Shown: positions 30,714-41,641, counted from the stretch's first letter. The stretch: DNA of 64,000 nt from Flavobacteriaceae bacterium (GCA_947483075.1 CANKLE010000004.1:143995-207994); one strand, 5' to 3'. Numbers and translations: made by a program. Notes: generated from the sequence alone by a model not told the origin.

Positions 30714-32528
30714 ATGACAAACACAACACCCATTCACAGCTTTCACATCCCGGTTATGGGCTTGGCTTACACCATTGACAGCCCCATACGCGTAGCCCAT
30801 TTTGGTATTTCTTCGGTGATTTCGATCACGGACGATGAACTGACCGAAAAAATGCGCGCCTATTATTGTGCCAAATACAATTTGCCTTATACAGAAATCA
30901 GCAAAAAAAACCTCAACCATCGCGCCGAACGCATCACCCAATACCTGAATCTAGTAAATGAGTTGGTGCAACATAATTTTGCGGCATTAAAAGCAGACTT
31001 GATCAACAGCAAAACGGCTTTGGCAAATTACATCGCCTTACTCCCCTCTTCCTCTGCGATCAAAAAAGCGCTCGAACAATTCAATGCCGAAAATAATCCG
31101 AATACGGATTCAATTGAACGCTATTTGGAGGAGCATCTCATGGCCGGAGACATTGACGTGAACATTATGACCAAAGTAGATAAAGATAATTTTCACGAAA
31201 ACGAACCATTGCCGGTAGCGTTTAATGATGCCCATGCAGCTTTGCGTGGCTTTGCCGAAAGTGAATTGCACTCTTCGGTTGTTTTATCGGCCGGAATGAA
31301 TCCGAGGTTATACAGTTATTTCGAAAACTTTCCCGATTTTTTTCCAGACGAAAATGGTAATTTAAAAAAGAAAATTATCCTGAAAGTAAGTGATTTCAGA
31401 TCGGCAATGATACAAGGAAATTTCTTGGCTAAAAAAGGACTTTGGGTGTCCGAATACCGAATTGAATCAGGGTTGAATTGCGGCGGACATGCCTTTGCAA
31501 CCGAAGGTTTTTTATTAGGGCCCATCTTGGAAGAATTTAAAACCAAAAAAACACAACTCATAAATTCAGCTTATGAACTAATGAGTAAAGCATTGGCACA
31601 AAAAAATATTCCTTTACCGGCTGGACCATTGGCGTTAAAAATTACGGCACAAGGTGGCGTGGGAACGGCAGAAGAACACCATTTTTTATTAGAGGAATAC
31701 CAATTGGATTCGATTGGTTGGGGTTCGCCTTTTTTATTGGTCCCCGAAGCAACTCTGGTAGACAAAGACACCCGAGAATTATTAATTCGAGCCAAAAAAG
31801 ACGATTTCTTTTTGAGCAACATTTCGCCTTTGGGTATCCCGTTTAATACCATAAAAGGAAGCAGCAACGAATTTTGGAAGCAAAAACGCATTGCCGATCA
31901 TAAAGCAGGCAGCTCATGTCCCAAAAAATTATTGGCGTTGAGCAAAGAATTTGACCCCAAAGGCACCTGCACCGCATCGAAAAAATACCAAGACATGCAA
32001 TTGGAACTGTTGGAAAAGCAAAAAGACACGCTTTCAGACCAAAACTATTTTTTACAACAAAATAAAATCACAGAGAAATCATGTTTGTGTGTTGGATTAG
32101 TCAATTCGGCCTACATAGATTGTGCTATTCCGTTAAAAGGACAGCAGCAAGGCGTGGTAATTTGCCCAGGACCAAACTTGGCTTATTTTGACAAAGAAGT
32201 GTCATTGCAAACCATGGTGCAATTTATTTATGGTAAATTGAATATTTTAAGTAAAACAGAACGGCCGCATGTTTTTATAAACGAACTAAGTCTATATGTA
32301 GATTACCTTAAAAAAGAACTGACTACGTATACCGCTGAAGTATCGACAGCGCAGTTCAAAAAATGGACGAATTTTAAAGCAAATTTGCAAGAAGGGATTT
32401 CCTATTATGAGCAATTATTTGCAGCCGGCCACTATTTTAAAGAAAGTAAAGCGCAATTAATAGCCCAATTAAACCAATTTGAATCGGAAATACAAAATTT
32501 AGCCATCCCAACAGCTGTGCTAACTTAA
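30714..32528 (+). CDS. Uncharacterised 604-residue protein, possibly a TIM-barrel flavoenzyme
   Basis: I do not recognise a characterised family. No signal peptide. The N terminus (IPVMGLAYTIDSPIRVAHFG) and the central segment (LNCGGHAFATEGFLLGPIL, KITAQGGVGTAEEHHFLL, DSIGWGSPFLLVPEA) look like FMN-binding TIM barrels of the nitronate monooxygenase/glutamate synthase type. That is pattern-based inference. The C-terminal third holds several cysteines (SSCPKK, GTCTAS, SCLCVG, YIDCA, VVICPG) that might ligate a metal or Fe-S cluster. It stands alone on the plus strand, between a Cys-rich pair and small secreted proteins. Confidence 0.6.
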   Translation: MTNTTPIHSFHIPVMGLAYTIDSPIRVAHFGISSVISITDDELTEKMRAYYCAKYNLPYTEISKKNLNHRAERITQYLNLVNELVQHNFAALKADLINSKTALANYIALLPSSSAIKKALEQFNAENNPNTDSIERYLEEHLMAGDIDVNIMTKVDKDNFHENEPLPVAFNDAHAALRGFAESELHSSVVLSAGMNPRLYSYFENFPDFFPDENGNLKKKIILKVSDFRSAMIQGNFLAKKGLWVSEYRIESGLNCGGHAFATEGFLLGPILEEFKTKKTQLINSAYELMSKALAQKNIPLPAGPLALKITAQGGVGTAEEHHFLLEEYQLDSIGWGSPFLLVPEATLVDKDTRELLIRAKKDDFFLSNISPLGIPFNTIKGSSNEFWKQKRIADHKAGSSCPKKLLALSKEFDPKGTCTASKKYQDMQLELLEKQKDTLSDQNYFLQQNKITEKSCLCVGLVNSAYIDCAIPLKGQQQGVVICPGPNLAYFDKEVSLQTMVQFIYGKLNILSKTERPHVFINELSLYVDYLKKELTTYTAEVSTAQFKKWTNFKANLQEGISYYEQLFAAGHYFKESKAQLIAQLNQFESEIQNLAIPTAVLT

Positions 32529-32598
32529 AATAAAGTTAAAGACAGATTAAACCTATTTGACATTTATCGTTCCTAGAAAAAATCTATATATTTACCAG

Positions 32599-33024
32599 AT
32601 GAAAAAGACACTTTTAATCGCACTTTTATTGTTCTCCTTGGGAACATTTGCACAAGAAAAAAGAAAAAAAGGCAACAGCCTTCCGCCAGAAAAAAAAGTA
32701 GAATTGCAGGTTGCTCGCATGAAAATCGAATTGGATTTGAACGAGCAGCAGACCAATGAAATTCAGAAAATCTTGGCCGACCGTCAGCAAAAAAGAGCAA
32801 AAATTCGTGCAGAATTTGAAGACCGCAAGGACAGTTTGCAAAAACCAAGCTCAGAACAGCGCGAGCAAATGAAAAAAAATAGGGATCAGGAAGTAAAAGC
32901 ATTCGAAGAGCAACTCCATAAAATACTGAGCGCTTCGCAATATGAAACCTGGCAAAAACGCAAACAAGAACGGGAGAATAAAAGAAAAGAGCGCAAAGAA
33001 AAAAAAGCTGATCGCGAAAATTAA
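32599..33024 (+). CDS. Secreted coiled-coil protein, Spy/CpxP-like
   Basis: 141 residues from ATG 32599, signal peptide (TLLIALLLFSLGTFAQ), then a charged helical protein (LNEQQTNEIQKILADRQQKR, ILSASQYETWQKRKQERENK) with the LNEQQ and LSxxQYxxW pattern of Spy/CpxP-like periplasmic chaperones, ending in a Lys/Arg/Glu tail. Earlier in-frame starts would interrupt the signal peptide. A general periplasmic stress role is inferred. Confidence 0.65.
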   Translation: MKKTLLIALLLFSLGTFAQEKRKKGNSLPPEKKVELQVARMKIELDLNEQQTNEIQKILADRQQKRAKIRAEFEDRKDSLQKPSSEQREQMKKNRDQEVKAFEEQLHKILSASQYETWQKRKQERENKRKERKEKKADREN

Positions 33025-33042
33025 TTGAATTCGAAAAATTTA

Positions 33043-33075
33043 TTTTGTCACTTCAAAAAAAATCTAGTAGATTTG
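33043..33075 (+). promoter_or_regulatory. Promoter upstream of the 33103 gene
   Basis: TTTTG (33043-33047), 20-bp spacer, TAGATTTG (33068-33075, perfect TAnnTTTG), 27 bp before ATG 33103. Confidence 0.68.
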
Positions 33076-33102
33076 GGCTTCAAACAAACTAATTTAGATC
33101 TT

Positions 33103-33456
33103 ATGAAAAAATTAATTCTTGCTTTTGTTGTTTTGTTTTCAATATCAGTAAATGCACAAAATAAAGAAGCTGCCAAAACTGCTGTAGCTGCAGAACAAAG
33201 TCTTTCAAATGAGCAAAAAGCCATCAATGATGTAACTGCATTTATTTCTGTTATTAATGTAGACGCTACTTTAAAAACAGATTTGTATACCTTGATGATG
33301 ATGAAATACGAAGCAATAGCAAACACAAAATCTACCAAAACAGAACGTGAAGCTTCTTTAAAAGGAATTGAGCACAAATTACTTTCTGGTTTGAACGAAG
33401 CACAAAGAAAACAATTGACTAGCAACAGCGAATTGTTTCAACGCATGACACACTAG
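33103..33456 (+). CDS. Small secreted hypothetical protein
   Basis: 117 residues from ATG 33103 (MKKLILAFVVLFSISVNAQ signal peptide). The mature part is helical (AAVAAEQSLSNEQKAINDV in part, LLSGLNEAQRKQLTSNSELF). No family recognised. The LNEAQRKQL near the end recalls the Spy-like neighbour at 32599, so both may be diverged relatives. It has its own promoter and a terminator 15 bp after the stop. Confidence 0.62.
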   Translation: MKKLILAFVVLFSISVNAQNKEAAKTAVAAEQSLSNEQKAINDVTAFISVINVDATLKTDLYTLMMMKYEAIANTKSTKTEREASLKGIEHKLLSGLNEAQRKQLTSNSELFQRMTH

Positions 33457-33470
33457 AAATAAATTGACAT

Positions 33471-33504
33471 AAAAAAAGGAGCTCCTCATAGGGCTCCTTT
33501 TTTA
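33471..33504. terminator. Bidirectional terminator between the 33103 gene and hemL
   Basis: GGAGC (33478-33482)/GCTCC (33493-33497), with an inner CC/GG pair, flanked by seven A and six T. It serves the convergent genes on both sides. Confidence 0.82.
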
Positions 33505-33507
33505 TTT

Positions 33508-34794
33508 TTATAAGGTTTGGGCTACTTTATTTACTATGGCAATTGTTCGATCTAAATCTTCATACGTGAGTGCATCGGTGATAAACCAAGTTTCATAGGC
33601 CGAAGGAGCGATATAAATTCCTGCTTGTAAAAGCCCGTGAAAAAATTGTTTGAAACGCGGTGTATCTCCTTTTGCGGCAGAAGCAAAATCTACTACTGGT
33701 GCCGAATCAAAGTGCACTGAAATCATAGACCCTACTCTGTTGATTGTGAATTCAATGTGATTCGCCTGAAGCGCTTGGGTAATCCCCTGTTCTAAATAGG
33801 CCGTTTTTTGATCGAGTCGGGTGAACAACTCAGGATCCGAATTGATGGCTTGCAACATAGCCAAGCCTGCCGCCATGGCCAATGGATTTCCGGACAAGGT
33901 TCCGGCTTGGTAAACCGGGCCCAAAGGCGCCAAATGATTCATGATTTCAGCACGAGCGGCAAAAGCGCCTACCGGTAATCCGCCTCCTATTACTTTTCCG
34001 AACGTAACAATATCGGCTTTCACCCCATACAATTCCTGCACACCGCCTTTGGCCAATCGGAAGCCCGTCATGACCTCATCAAAAATAAGCAAGGCCTTGT
34101 GCTGATCACAAAGTGCTCTGAGTCCTTGTAAAAATCCTGCAGCAGGGAGTACACATCCCATATTTCCGGCTACGGGTTCTACTATAATAGCGGCAATTTC
34201 ATTGGGATTGGCTGCAAACAATTGGGCAACTTGTTCTAAGTTGTTGTATTGCGCCAACAAAGTGTCTTGCGCAGTTCCTGGGGTAACTCCCGGGCTGTTT
34301 GGCGAACCAAAAGTAACTGCTCCACTGCCGGCTTGTATTAAAAACGAATCGGAATGTCCGTGGTAACAACCGGCAAATTTGATGATTTTATTTCGGGAAG
34401 TAAATCCTCTGGCCAATCGAATGGCACTCATGCAAGCTTCGGTCCCCGAATTGACAAAACGAATTTTATCAATATTGGGCACCATGGCCACCGCCAATTT
34501 TGCAATCTCGGTTTCTAGGGCGGTAGGCGTTCCAAATGAAGTTCCCAAAGCAGCACGCTGTGTTACGGCATCTACAACTGGTTGATAAGCATGTCCTAAA
34601 ATCATTGGGCCCCACGAATTGATGTAATCAATATAGCGGTTTCCGTCTTCATCATACAAATAAGCTCCTTGGGCTTTGGCTATAAATATAGGCGTTCCAC
34701 CCACAGATTTAAAGGCGCGTACAGGTGAATTTACTCCTCCGGGAATAACTTGTTCGGCTTCGGCGAATAATTGACTGCTTCGTTGGTATAACAT
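33508..34794 (-). CDS. hemL: Glutamate-1-semialdehyde 2,1-aminomutase
   Basis: 428-residue PLP enzyme making 5-aminolevulinate for haem. [20 protein letters not shown] at the start, [16 protein letters not shown], and the PLP-lysine segment [17 protein letters not shown] identify it. It is the third gene of a tight minus-strand group (desulfhydrase, glucosaminidase, hemL) with a 4-bp gap upstream. Confidence 0.97.
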   Translation of the reverse strand: MLYQRSSQLFAEAEQVIPGGVNSPVRAFKSVGGTPIFIAKAQGAYLYDEDGNRYIDYINSWGPMILGHAYQPVVDAVTQRAALGTSFGTPTALETEIAKLAVAMVPNIDKIRFVNSGTEACMSAIRLARGFTSRNKIIKFAGCYHGHSDSFLIQAGSGAVTFGSPNSPGVTPGTAQDTLLAQYNNLEQVAQLFAANPNEIAAIIVEPVAGNMGCVLPAAGFLQGLRALCDQHKALLIFDEVMTGFRLAKGGVQELYGVKADIVTFGKVIGGGLPVGAFAARAEIMNHLAPLGPVYQAGTLSGNPLAMAAGLAMLQAINSDPELFTRLDQKTAYLEQGITQALQANHIEFTINRVGSMISVHFDSAPVVDFASAAKGDTPRFKQFFHGLLQAGIYIAPSAYETWFITDALTYEDLDRTIAIVNKVAQTL

Positions 34795-34798
34795 AATT

Positions 34799-35794
34799 TT
34801 ATTGAATTATTAAGTTTTGTCCGATAGAAAGGGTGTTGTCTGGAAGACCATTTTTGGCGCGCAACTCATCTACACTCAAATTAAATTTTTTAGAAATAGA
34901 ATACAAGGTATCTCCCGGCATCACCGTATAGTTTGAAGCTATTTCGGCAGAAGTGGCAGGAGCAGTAGAAGAAGCAGAAGTTGTACTGGCAACAGCAGCT
35001 GCAGGCACAAATTCGTATCCCAAAACCTCGGCATCGTATTTTTGCAATTGGTAGCGTTCGATAATGCCAATTAATTTTTCAGGATACTTGGGATCAGTGG
35101 CATAGCCTGCGGCTTTTAATCCACTGGCCCACTGTTTGTAATCGTTTTTATCTAATGAAAACAAACCGCTGTAACGCGATCGCGAAGTTAAAAACAGAGC
35201 GTGATCTTGGTAGGATTCGCTAGCTTGTTCGTACTTGCGAAAGCACTCTTGGGCTGCATCATCGTCATATTTTACGCTAGGTCCTGTCCATTCTTTGTGG
35301 CATTTAATCCCAAAATGATTATTCGCCAAAACACTAAGAGGTCCGGTTCCTGCGCCTGATTCTAAGATGCCTTGACCTAAAATAATACTGGCTGGAATCC
35401 CGTATTGCTTCATGTTGTTTTTGGCAATTTCATCGTATAGATCAATATAGGCCAACACCATTTCGGTAGTTACTTTTACTTGAGTGGTAGCGGCTAGGAT
35501 TTCGGTTCGAGAAACAACTGTAGAATTATCGTTAGATTTTTCGGGTTCGATAGCCGCTTCGTATTTTTTTTCGATTTGTTCCGGACTAGTCGATGGAATT
35601 TTGGCGGTGTTGTTTTTTTTGACCACCGGATTTAGAGTGCCAGACTTGCCTGTTGGTTTCTTAGAGGGCATTGGTTTTTTGGGATGAATCACTACTCGTT
35701 TGGCAACTGGTAGGGTAACCTGAACAATCGATCTACTTGAGCCACAACTATAGCACACAAACCCAATAAAAATTAACGCTAAAAATTTATTCAT
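34799..35794 (-). CDS. LysM-containing glucosaminidase lipoprotein
   Basis: 331 residues from ATG 35794. Lipoprotein-like signal ([20 protein letters not shown]). A low-complexity linker precedes a glucosaminidase domain (about 115-260: [52 protein letters not shown]), which cleaves peptidoglycan glycan strands. A C-terminal LysM (about 285-331, [19 protein letters not shown]) binds them. Its start overlaps the upstream gene's stop by 8 bp. Confidence 0.92.
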   Translation of the reverse strand: MNKFLALIFIGFVCYSCGSSRSIVQVTLPVAKRVVIHPKKPMPSKKPTGKSGTLNPVVKKNNTAKIPSTSPEQIEKKYEAAIEPEKSNDNSTVVSRTEILAATTQVKVTTEMVLAYIDLYDEIAKNNMKQYGIPASIILGQGILESGAGTGPLSVLANNHFGIKCHKEWTGPSVKYDDDAAQECFRKYEQASESYQDHALFLTSRSRYSGLFSLDKNDYKQWASGLKAAGYATDPKYPEKLIGIIERYQLQKYDAEVLGYEFVPAAAVASTTSASSTAPATSAEIASNYTVMPGDTLYSISKKFNLSVDELRAKNGLPDNTLSIGQNLIIQ

Positions 35795-36683
35795 AGTAAT
35801 CAAGTTGAGGTTGATTTTTTTGTTTTAATATCGCATTAATACCGCGTATTCCTTGCAATCCACCCGTGTGTATCAGCAAAATTCTGGAGCCTTTTGGAAA
35901 GTACTTTTTTTGAATTAAATCGAGTACACCAAACACCATTTTACCAGTGTAAATAGGGTCTAAAGGAATTTGATGTTGGGCATTAAAATCGTTCATAAAT
36001 CGAATCAATTCAGGGGTGATTTTGCCGTAACCACCAAAATGATAGTCAGTGTTTAACTCCCAGTTTTTATTGTGCGTAAAATTACGAATATCTTCTTGTA
36101 AAAAATCACCCTTTAAAGCGGGAAATCCAATTATTTTTTGGTGCGGTTGTGCACTATTTATCAAACCCGAAATAGTACCTCCTGTTCCTACTGCGCAGCA
36201 GATGAAGTCATATTGATCTGTCGCTGACAAAATTTCTTCACAGCCTTTTATGGCCAAATCATTGGTTCCGCCTTCGGGCAACAAATAAAAATCACCGTAT
36301 TTTTTTTGCCAATGCAAAAGTAGAGCCGAATCGTTTTTTTGGCGGTAGTTTTCCCGGCTGATGAACTCCAATTCCATGCCGCAGTCTCGAGCAAATTTTA
36401 AACTGGGATTCACTTCAATTTGAGTTGCCAATTCTTCGCCTCGAATAAGGCCAACCGTCTCAAAACCAAACTCCTTGCCTGCTGCTGCCACGGCCACAAT
36501 ATGGTTAGAAAAGGCTCCGCCGAAGGTGAGTAATTTGGTTTTATTTTGGGCTTTGGCTGCAACCAAATTGTATTTTAATTTGCGGAATTTATTGCCCGAA
36601 ATATGGGGGTGCAACAAATCATCTCTTTTTATAAAAAGAGAAACCGAGGGAGAGGGTTTGGGCAAGTGTAATTCTTGAATCAA
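35787..36683 (-). CDS. D-cysteine desulfhydrase / ACC deaminase-family PLP enzyme
   Basis: 298 residues. The conserved IKRDDLLHPHISGNKFRKLK (PLP lysine in GNKFRK), TFGGAFSNHIVAVAAAG and AVGTGGTISGLI place it in the 1-aminocyclopropane-1-carboxylate deaminase/D-cysteine desulfhydrase family. Most bacterial members without the plant-associated residues are D-cysteine desulfhydrases, so I favour that activity. First gene of the group leading to hemL. Confidence 0.85.
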   Translation of the reverse strand: MIQELHLPKPSPSVSLFIKRDDLLHPHISGNKFRKLKYNLVAAKAQNKTKLLTFGGAFSNHIVAVAAAGKEFGFETVGLIRGEELATQIEVNPSLKFARDCGMELEFISRENYRQKNDSALLLHWQKKYGDFYLLPEGGTNDLAIKGCEEILSATDQYDFICCAVGTGGTISGLINSAQPHQKIIGFPALKGDFLQEDIRNFTHNKNWELNTDYHFGGYGKITPELIRFMNDFNAQHQIPLDPIYTGKMVFGVLDLIQKKYFPKGSRILLIHTGGLQGIRGINAILKQKNQPQLDYYE

Positions 36684-36737
36684 ATTAAGAAATTGTAATC
36701 ATTCGTGGCAATCGTTTAAATAAAAAGCATAAAAAGT

Positions 36738-36745
36738 TAACTTTG
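36738..36745 (+). promoter_or_regulatory. -7 element upstream of the large T9SS gene
   Basis: TAACTTTG matches TAnnTTTG, 111 bp before ATG 36857, leaving a long AT-rich leader. No clear -33 TTG. Confidence 0.4.
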
Positions 36746-36856
36746 GACGTTTTTTTATGTCGATAATCGATAAAATGCATAAAATTTAAGATCAGTATTT
36801 ATATTTATTCCAAATTAAAAACACCATACGGAGAAATGTTAACTTATTATACCTGC

Positions 36857-39800
36857 ATGCTGAAGCACTCAACCAAAAAATTTAAATTCTTTTTTATATT
36901 TTTTTGTTTGACAAAACTAACACTTCAGGCGCAAACTACCATCATATCTCCTACCGGAAATGGTGGATTTGAATTGGGCAATACCTTTGCCGCTAATGGT
37001 TGGAGTGCAACCACAAGTACCACCACCACCCTGAACCAATGGGTATGTAGTACGGGTGCCTTAGCAGGTTATTCAGGTACTAATGCTGCTTATATCACAA
37101 ACAATACAGTTGGAACACCCCCTCTACATGCTTATACCCTTAATTCAGCTCAAACATCACACATTTACCGCAATATTATCTTTCCTGCTGGAGAAACGAT
37201 AATTAATTTATCCTTCAGTTGGTTATCAAATGGAGACACAAATAAAGACAGGCTTCGAGTTTATATTATCCCAACTACAACTACCCCCGTTTTTGGAACT
37301 GTAGTTGCAACTGGTGGAGCAACTGGTGCAATCCAAGTAGGTTTAACCAATTACAGTGGTCAAAACACCTGGACAAATGCCGCGATAACCCTTCCAACCA
37401 CCTATGCGGGGACTACAGCCCGCTTAGTTTTTGAGTGGAGAAATGACGCCAACGGCGGAAATCAACGTCCTGCTGCTATCGACAATATATCGCTAACGTC
37501 TATGCCTGTTTTGGGAGATGATTGTGCCAATGCAATTCCACTTACCGTTAATTCGTTATGCAACTATACTACCTACAACAACACTGGCATGTCTTCAAGT
37601 ACCACTACACCATTGCCAACATGTGCGTTTTATGCCGGAAACGATATGTGGTTCAGCGCCGTGGTTCCTTTTACAGGAATAGTAACTGTTGACACTCAAT
37701 CGGGTGGAATTACAGATGGCGGGATGGCCCTGTATAGCGGAACTTGCGGAGCACTCACACTATTGGAATGTAATGACGATGATACCACCAATGCCTTTAG
37801 TACTATGCCTTACATCACTGCCTCGGGCTTAACTCCGGGTTCTACTGTGTATATTCGATTTTGGGATTACGGTAGTGATAATTTCGGCACCTTTGGCATT
37901 TGCGTGAACTCTCCCACCTGCTTGGTGCCAAACATTGCTTCAACTACCAATATTACAACAAGCTCAGCCACCTTAAATTGGTCGGCATTGGCTGTTGCAC
38001 CAACTTTGGGCTATGAATATTATTACAGTACAAGCAGCAGTACCCCAACTGTTTCTGGCACCCTAACTTCATCAACTTCTGTGAATGTAAGTGGTTTAAC
38101 TGCCGACACCACCTATTACGTTTTTGTGCGCAGCAATTGTGGCGGAGGAAATTACAGCGGCTGGTCTGCCTACGATGTCTTTTCAACAGGCTATTGTCCT
38201 GCATTATCTTCGGCAACTGGCTTTTACATTTCTAATTTTTCAACCACAGGCGGAACTGCCAATATTACAAATAATGGCACTGTTTTATCGGCCGGAGGAT
38301 TCGGTAATTATACCGGATTGGTGGTCAGTCAGCAAAATTTAGGCGCCGTAAATTTCTCGAGCGTCTTTGTGGGGGGGACATTTGGCTTTAACATTTGGGT
38401 AGATTGGAACAATGACATGGATTTTAATGATATTGGCGAATTGGTCTATGCGAGTAATGCCTATGTAACATCCGCAACGGGAACAATCACCGTGCCCGGA
38501 TCTGCAGCCACAGGAAACCACCGCATGCGCATACGAGCTAATTATTTAAGCACAAATCCAACCGCTTGTGGAACCATAACCGACGGGGAAACCGAAGATT
38601 ACACCTTTACCGTTTTGCCTCCACCCCCTTGTTCGGGCAACCCAAGTTTCATTACAATTAACCTTGTATCACAAACCGCAACAACCATTACTTGGACAGC
38701 ACCTTCGCCAGCACCAGCAAATGGATACCAATATTACTTAAGCACTTCGGCTACTTTACCCTCCTCTTCTACTGCACCAACAGGCAGTTTGGCCGCAGGT
38801 GTTACCACTTTAAATTTAACCGGCTTAATCTCTGCAACGACCTACTACATTTGGATTCGTTCGAATTGTGGTGGTGCATTGGGAGTGGGCGTTTGGGTAG
38901 GCGTAAATTATTGGACACAACCCAATTGTGCGATAGGACCAGGTACTGGAACCACAAGCTTAAGCTGCCCATCTGTAGTTTCTGGCGGACTGAGTTTGAG
39001 TGGAGCCGATCCAGCTCCTATAGGCTGTACCGCTTCCTCCTGCACCGACTTAGAAGCCACTTTCTTAGACATCAAACAATCTACCACCTATAGTGTTGCC
39101 TCTATTCCTTATGCCCCTCCCTATCAATTTAATTGTTTGCGAAATCCCGTGAGTGTAAATGTGGATGATGTGTGGTCTCCGGTAATTAATTTGCCTTTTA
39201 ATTTTTGTTTTTACGGCAACAATTACAACCAATGTATTATTGGTTCAAATGGGGTTGTATCATTTGATGTTATTAATAACGACCCAGAGGGGTACAACAC
39301 CTGGTCTTTTGCCAATAACATACCGAATAACACTATGTTTTTGAATACCATTTTTGGCGTATATCAAGACATAGACCCCAGTTTAGGTGGAGAAATAGGT
39401 TGGGAATTAATTACGCTCAACACAGGTTGTAGAGCATTAGTAGCTTCATGGAATAACATCCCAATGTTCTTTTCAACCTGTAACAGTTCATTATATACCG
39501 GCATGATAGTACTATACGAAAACACCAACGTGATTGATGTATATGTAAAAACAAAAACGTCCTGCGACACATGGAATGGTGGTAACGCAATTGTGGGACT
39601 TCAAAACAGTGCGGGCACACAAGCAGTAGTGGCTCCGGGGCGCAATGCTTTAGACACCAACTGGAATGTAACCAACGAAGCCTGGCGATTTACCCCTTCG
39701 GGGACTTCTTTGACTACCTTGGCTTGGTACGAAGGAACCACCGCAACAGGCCCCGTAATAGGAACTTCTAGTGTATTAAATGTATGTCCAACTGCCACCA

Positions 39801-41620
39801 CCAATTATACGGCCAAAGTGGTGTATTCGTTTTGCGACGGGACTACCATGACCAAAACCGATTATACCACTGTGACGGTAAACAACGGAAAAAACTGGAA
39901 TGGATCGGTAAGCACCAATTGGAATACCGCCGCCAACTGGTCTCCGGCAGGTGTGCCCAACAGTTCGGATTGTGTAGTTATTCCGGTTACTCCCAACAAC
40001 CCAATTATTTCGGGTAACAGCTTCAATGGCTTAGCCGGAAACATAACTGTAAAAAATGGCGCTACCCTCACTATTCAAACCGCCAATTCTTTAACCGTAA
40101 CCGACTGGGTCAAGGTTGAACCAACCGGCAACTTTACCATCGAAAACAATTCGAGTTTATTGCAGGTAAACAATGCCAGCAATACCGGAAATATTACCTA
40201 TAAACGTACCGCTCAAAATATCCGAAACCTCGATTATGTGTACTGGTCTTCGCCTGTGAGTGGATTCAACATCAACTCCCTCGTTTCTCCGCTTGTTTCT
40301 GGTCCAATTTATACCTGGAATCCCACCGTGGCCAACACCAATGGCGGTCAAGGAAATTGGCAAGGCGCAGCAGGAAGTATCATGAGTGCAGCCAAAGGCT
40401 ATATTGCCCGAGGACCAAGTACCTTTACTTCGGTAGGAGCAAACTTAAATGCAAGTTTTATAGGTGTTCCAAACAATGGGATAATTACCAGCCCCATATC
40501 TAGAGGATCTGATACCAATACGGCCTATCATCTGGGATTGAATGGAACCGAAATCAACAACTTTAGTGACAACGCCAATTTAATAGGCAACCCCTATCCT
40601 TCTTCGATTCGGGCAAGTCAATTTTTGTTTAGCAACAATTCAAAAATCGAAGGAAACATTCGCTTGTGGACGCACGGAACCTTACCCTCGCAAATTGCTA
40701 GTCCGTTCTACGATACCTTTGTATACAACTATACGGCAAACGACTATTTTACGTATAATTTTACGGGAGCCAGTTGTTGTCCGGCTGCGGGAGCCGATTT
40801 ATTTATAGGTGCAGGACAAGGATTTTTTGTACAAATGAAAGACGGACCAGCCGCTTCAGACCAAGTTACCTTTACGAACTCGATGCGTAATTACGCCTAT
40901 TCGAACAGCAATTTTTATCGTCCTGGCGAAAACGCTATAGACGTAGAGACTATTCAAAGAAATCGCATTTGGGTCGATTTGCTCGATGCCACTGCCCATT
41001 CCGATCGCACCTTAGTGGGTTATATAGAAGGTGCATCGCAGGAAGCAGACAGTTTCTTTGATTGCAAAACCATAACTACAAACGCCTTATCGGTGTATTC
41101 GATGATTGGGGATGAACCTTATATCATTCAAGGTCGTGCGTTGCCTTTTGAGGTGACCGATGAAATCCCTTTGGGTATGCACCTGCCTGCAACTGGCAAT
41201 TATTCACTTGCCATAGCCGGTGTAGATAATTTGTTTAACACCCAAAACATTTACGTAAAAGACACTGCATTACAATTGATTCACGACCTTAAAACTACCC
41301 CTTACCAATTTACAGCAGAAGCAGGGAATTGCAACAACCGGTTTAAGTTGGTATTCACCAATGGTGCATTGGGCAGTTCGCCATTTGAATTGGGCAATAC
41401 AATAAGTGTATCCACTGCCGAGGCGATCCAAATAAATTCTAGTACTGAATTTATCGATTCTGTAGTTGTATACGATGTGTTGGGAAGAAAATTAGCCTAC
41501 AACAAGCAAGTAAATGCAAGGCAGTTAATAATTAGCAATATCCAAAAAAGCAACACCGCATTATTGGTAGCCATAACCACCCAATCGGGCGCAAGAATTA
41601 CCAAAAAAATTATCTATTAA
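36857..41620 (+). CDS. Giant T9SS-secreted multidomain surface protein
   Basis: 1587 residues from ATG 36857 (MLKHSTKKFKFFFIFFCLTK signal; a start at 36836 is also possible). Regions in order: a NGGFELG carbohydrate-binding-like sandwich (about 30-215); a pre-peptidase-like segment (CANAIPLTVNSLCNYTTYNN); two fibronectin type III domains (TSSATLNWSALAVAPTLGYE and TATTITWTAPSPAPANGYQ); a GEVED domain (GFNIWVDWNNDMDFNDIGEL); an extracellular NIDO-like part (NGVVSFDVINND); and a C-terminal sorting-type domain (VVVYDVLGRKL to KKIIY). It is probably an adhesin or matrix protein and is single-gene. Confidence 0.85.
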   Translation: MLKHSTKKFKFFFIFFCLTKLTLQAQTTIISPTGNGGFELGNTFAANGWSATTSTTTTLNQWVCSTGALAGYSGTNAAYITNNTVGTPPLHAYTLNSAQTSHIYRNIIFPAGETIINLSFSWLSNGDTNKDRLRVYIIPTTTTPVFGTVVATGGATGAIQVGLTNYSGQNTWTNAAITLPTTYAGTTARLVFEWRNDANGGNQRPAAIDNISLTSMPVLGDDCANAIPLTVNSLCNYTTYNNTGMSSSTTTPLPTCAFYAGNDMWFSAVVPFTGIVTVDTQSGGITDGGMALYSGTCGALTLLECNDDDTTNAFSTMPYITASGLTPGSTVYIRFWDYGSDNFGTFGICVNSPTCLVPNIASTTNITTSSATLNWSALAVAPTLGYEYYYSTSSSTPTVSGTLTSSTSVNVSGLTADTTYYVFVRSNCGGGNYSGWSAYDVFSTGYCPALSSATGFYISNFSTTGGTANITNNGTVLSAGGFGNYTGLVVSQQNLGAVNFSSVFVGGTFGFNIWVDWNNDMDFNDIGELVYASNAYVTSATGTITVPGSAATGNHRMRIRANYLSTNPTACGTITDGETEDYTFTVLPPPPCSGNPSFITINLVSQTATTITWTAPSPAPANGYQYYLSTSATLPSSSTAPTGSLAAGVTTLNLTGLISATTYYIWIRSNCGGALGVGVWVGVNYWTQPNCAIGPGTGTTSLSCPSVVSGGLSLSGADPAPIGCTASSCTDLEATFLDIKQSTTYSVASIPYAPPYQFNCLRNPVSVNVDDVWSPVINLPFNFCFYGNNYNQCIIGSNGVVSFDVINNDPEGYNTWSFANNIPNNTMFLNTIFGVYQDIDPSLGGEIGWELITLNTGCRALVASWNNIPMFFSTCNSSLYTGMIVLYENTNVIDVYVKTKTSCDTWNGGNAIVGLQNSAGTQAVVAPGRNALDTNWNVTNEAWRFTPSGTSLTTLAWYEGTTATGPVIGTSSVLNVCPTATTNYTAKVVYSFCDGTTMTKTDYTTVTVNNGKNWNGSVSTNWNTAANWSPAGVPNSSDCVVIPVTPNNPIISGNSFNGLAGNITVKNGATLTIQTANSLTVTDWVKVEPTGNFTIENNSSLLQVNNASNTGNITYKRTAQNIRNLDYVYWSSPVSGFNINSLVSPLVSGPIYTWNPTVANTNGGQGNWQGAAGSIMSAAKGYIARGPSTFTSVGANLNASFIGVPNNGIITSPISRGSDTNTAYHLGLNGTEINNFSDNANLIGNPYPSSIRASQFLFSNNSKIEGNIRLWTHGTLPSQIASPFYDTFVYNYTANDYFTYNFTGASCCPAAGADLFIGAGQGFFVQMKDGPAASDQVTFTNSMRNYAYSNSNFYRPGENAIDVETIQRNRIWVDLLDATAHSDRTLVGYIEGASQEADSFFDCKTITTNALSVYSMIGDEPYIIQGRALPFEVTDEIPLGMHLPATGNYSLAIAGVDNLFNTQNIYVKDTALQLIHDLKTTPYQFTAEAGNCNNRFKLVFTNGALGSSPFELGNTISVSTAEAIQINSSTEFIDSVVVYDVLGRKLAYNKQVNARQLIISNIQKSNTALLVAITTQSGARITKKIIY

Positions 41621-41641
41621 CAAGCGCTTAGTTAATTCATA

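Noticed and set aside
36597..36660. Repeat insertion at the N terminus of the desulfhydrase-like enzyme, suggested by CTCTTTTTATAAAAAGAG
   Set aside because: The encoded IKRDDLLHP segment is conserved in the family, so the palindrome is probably coincidental.
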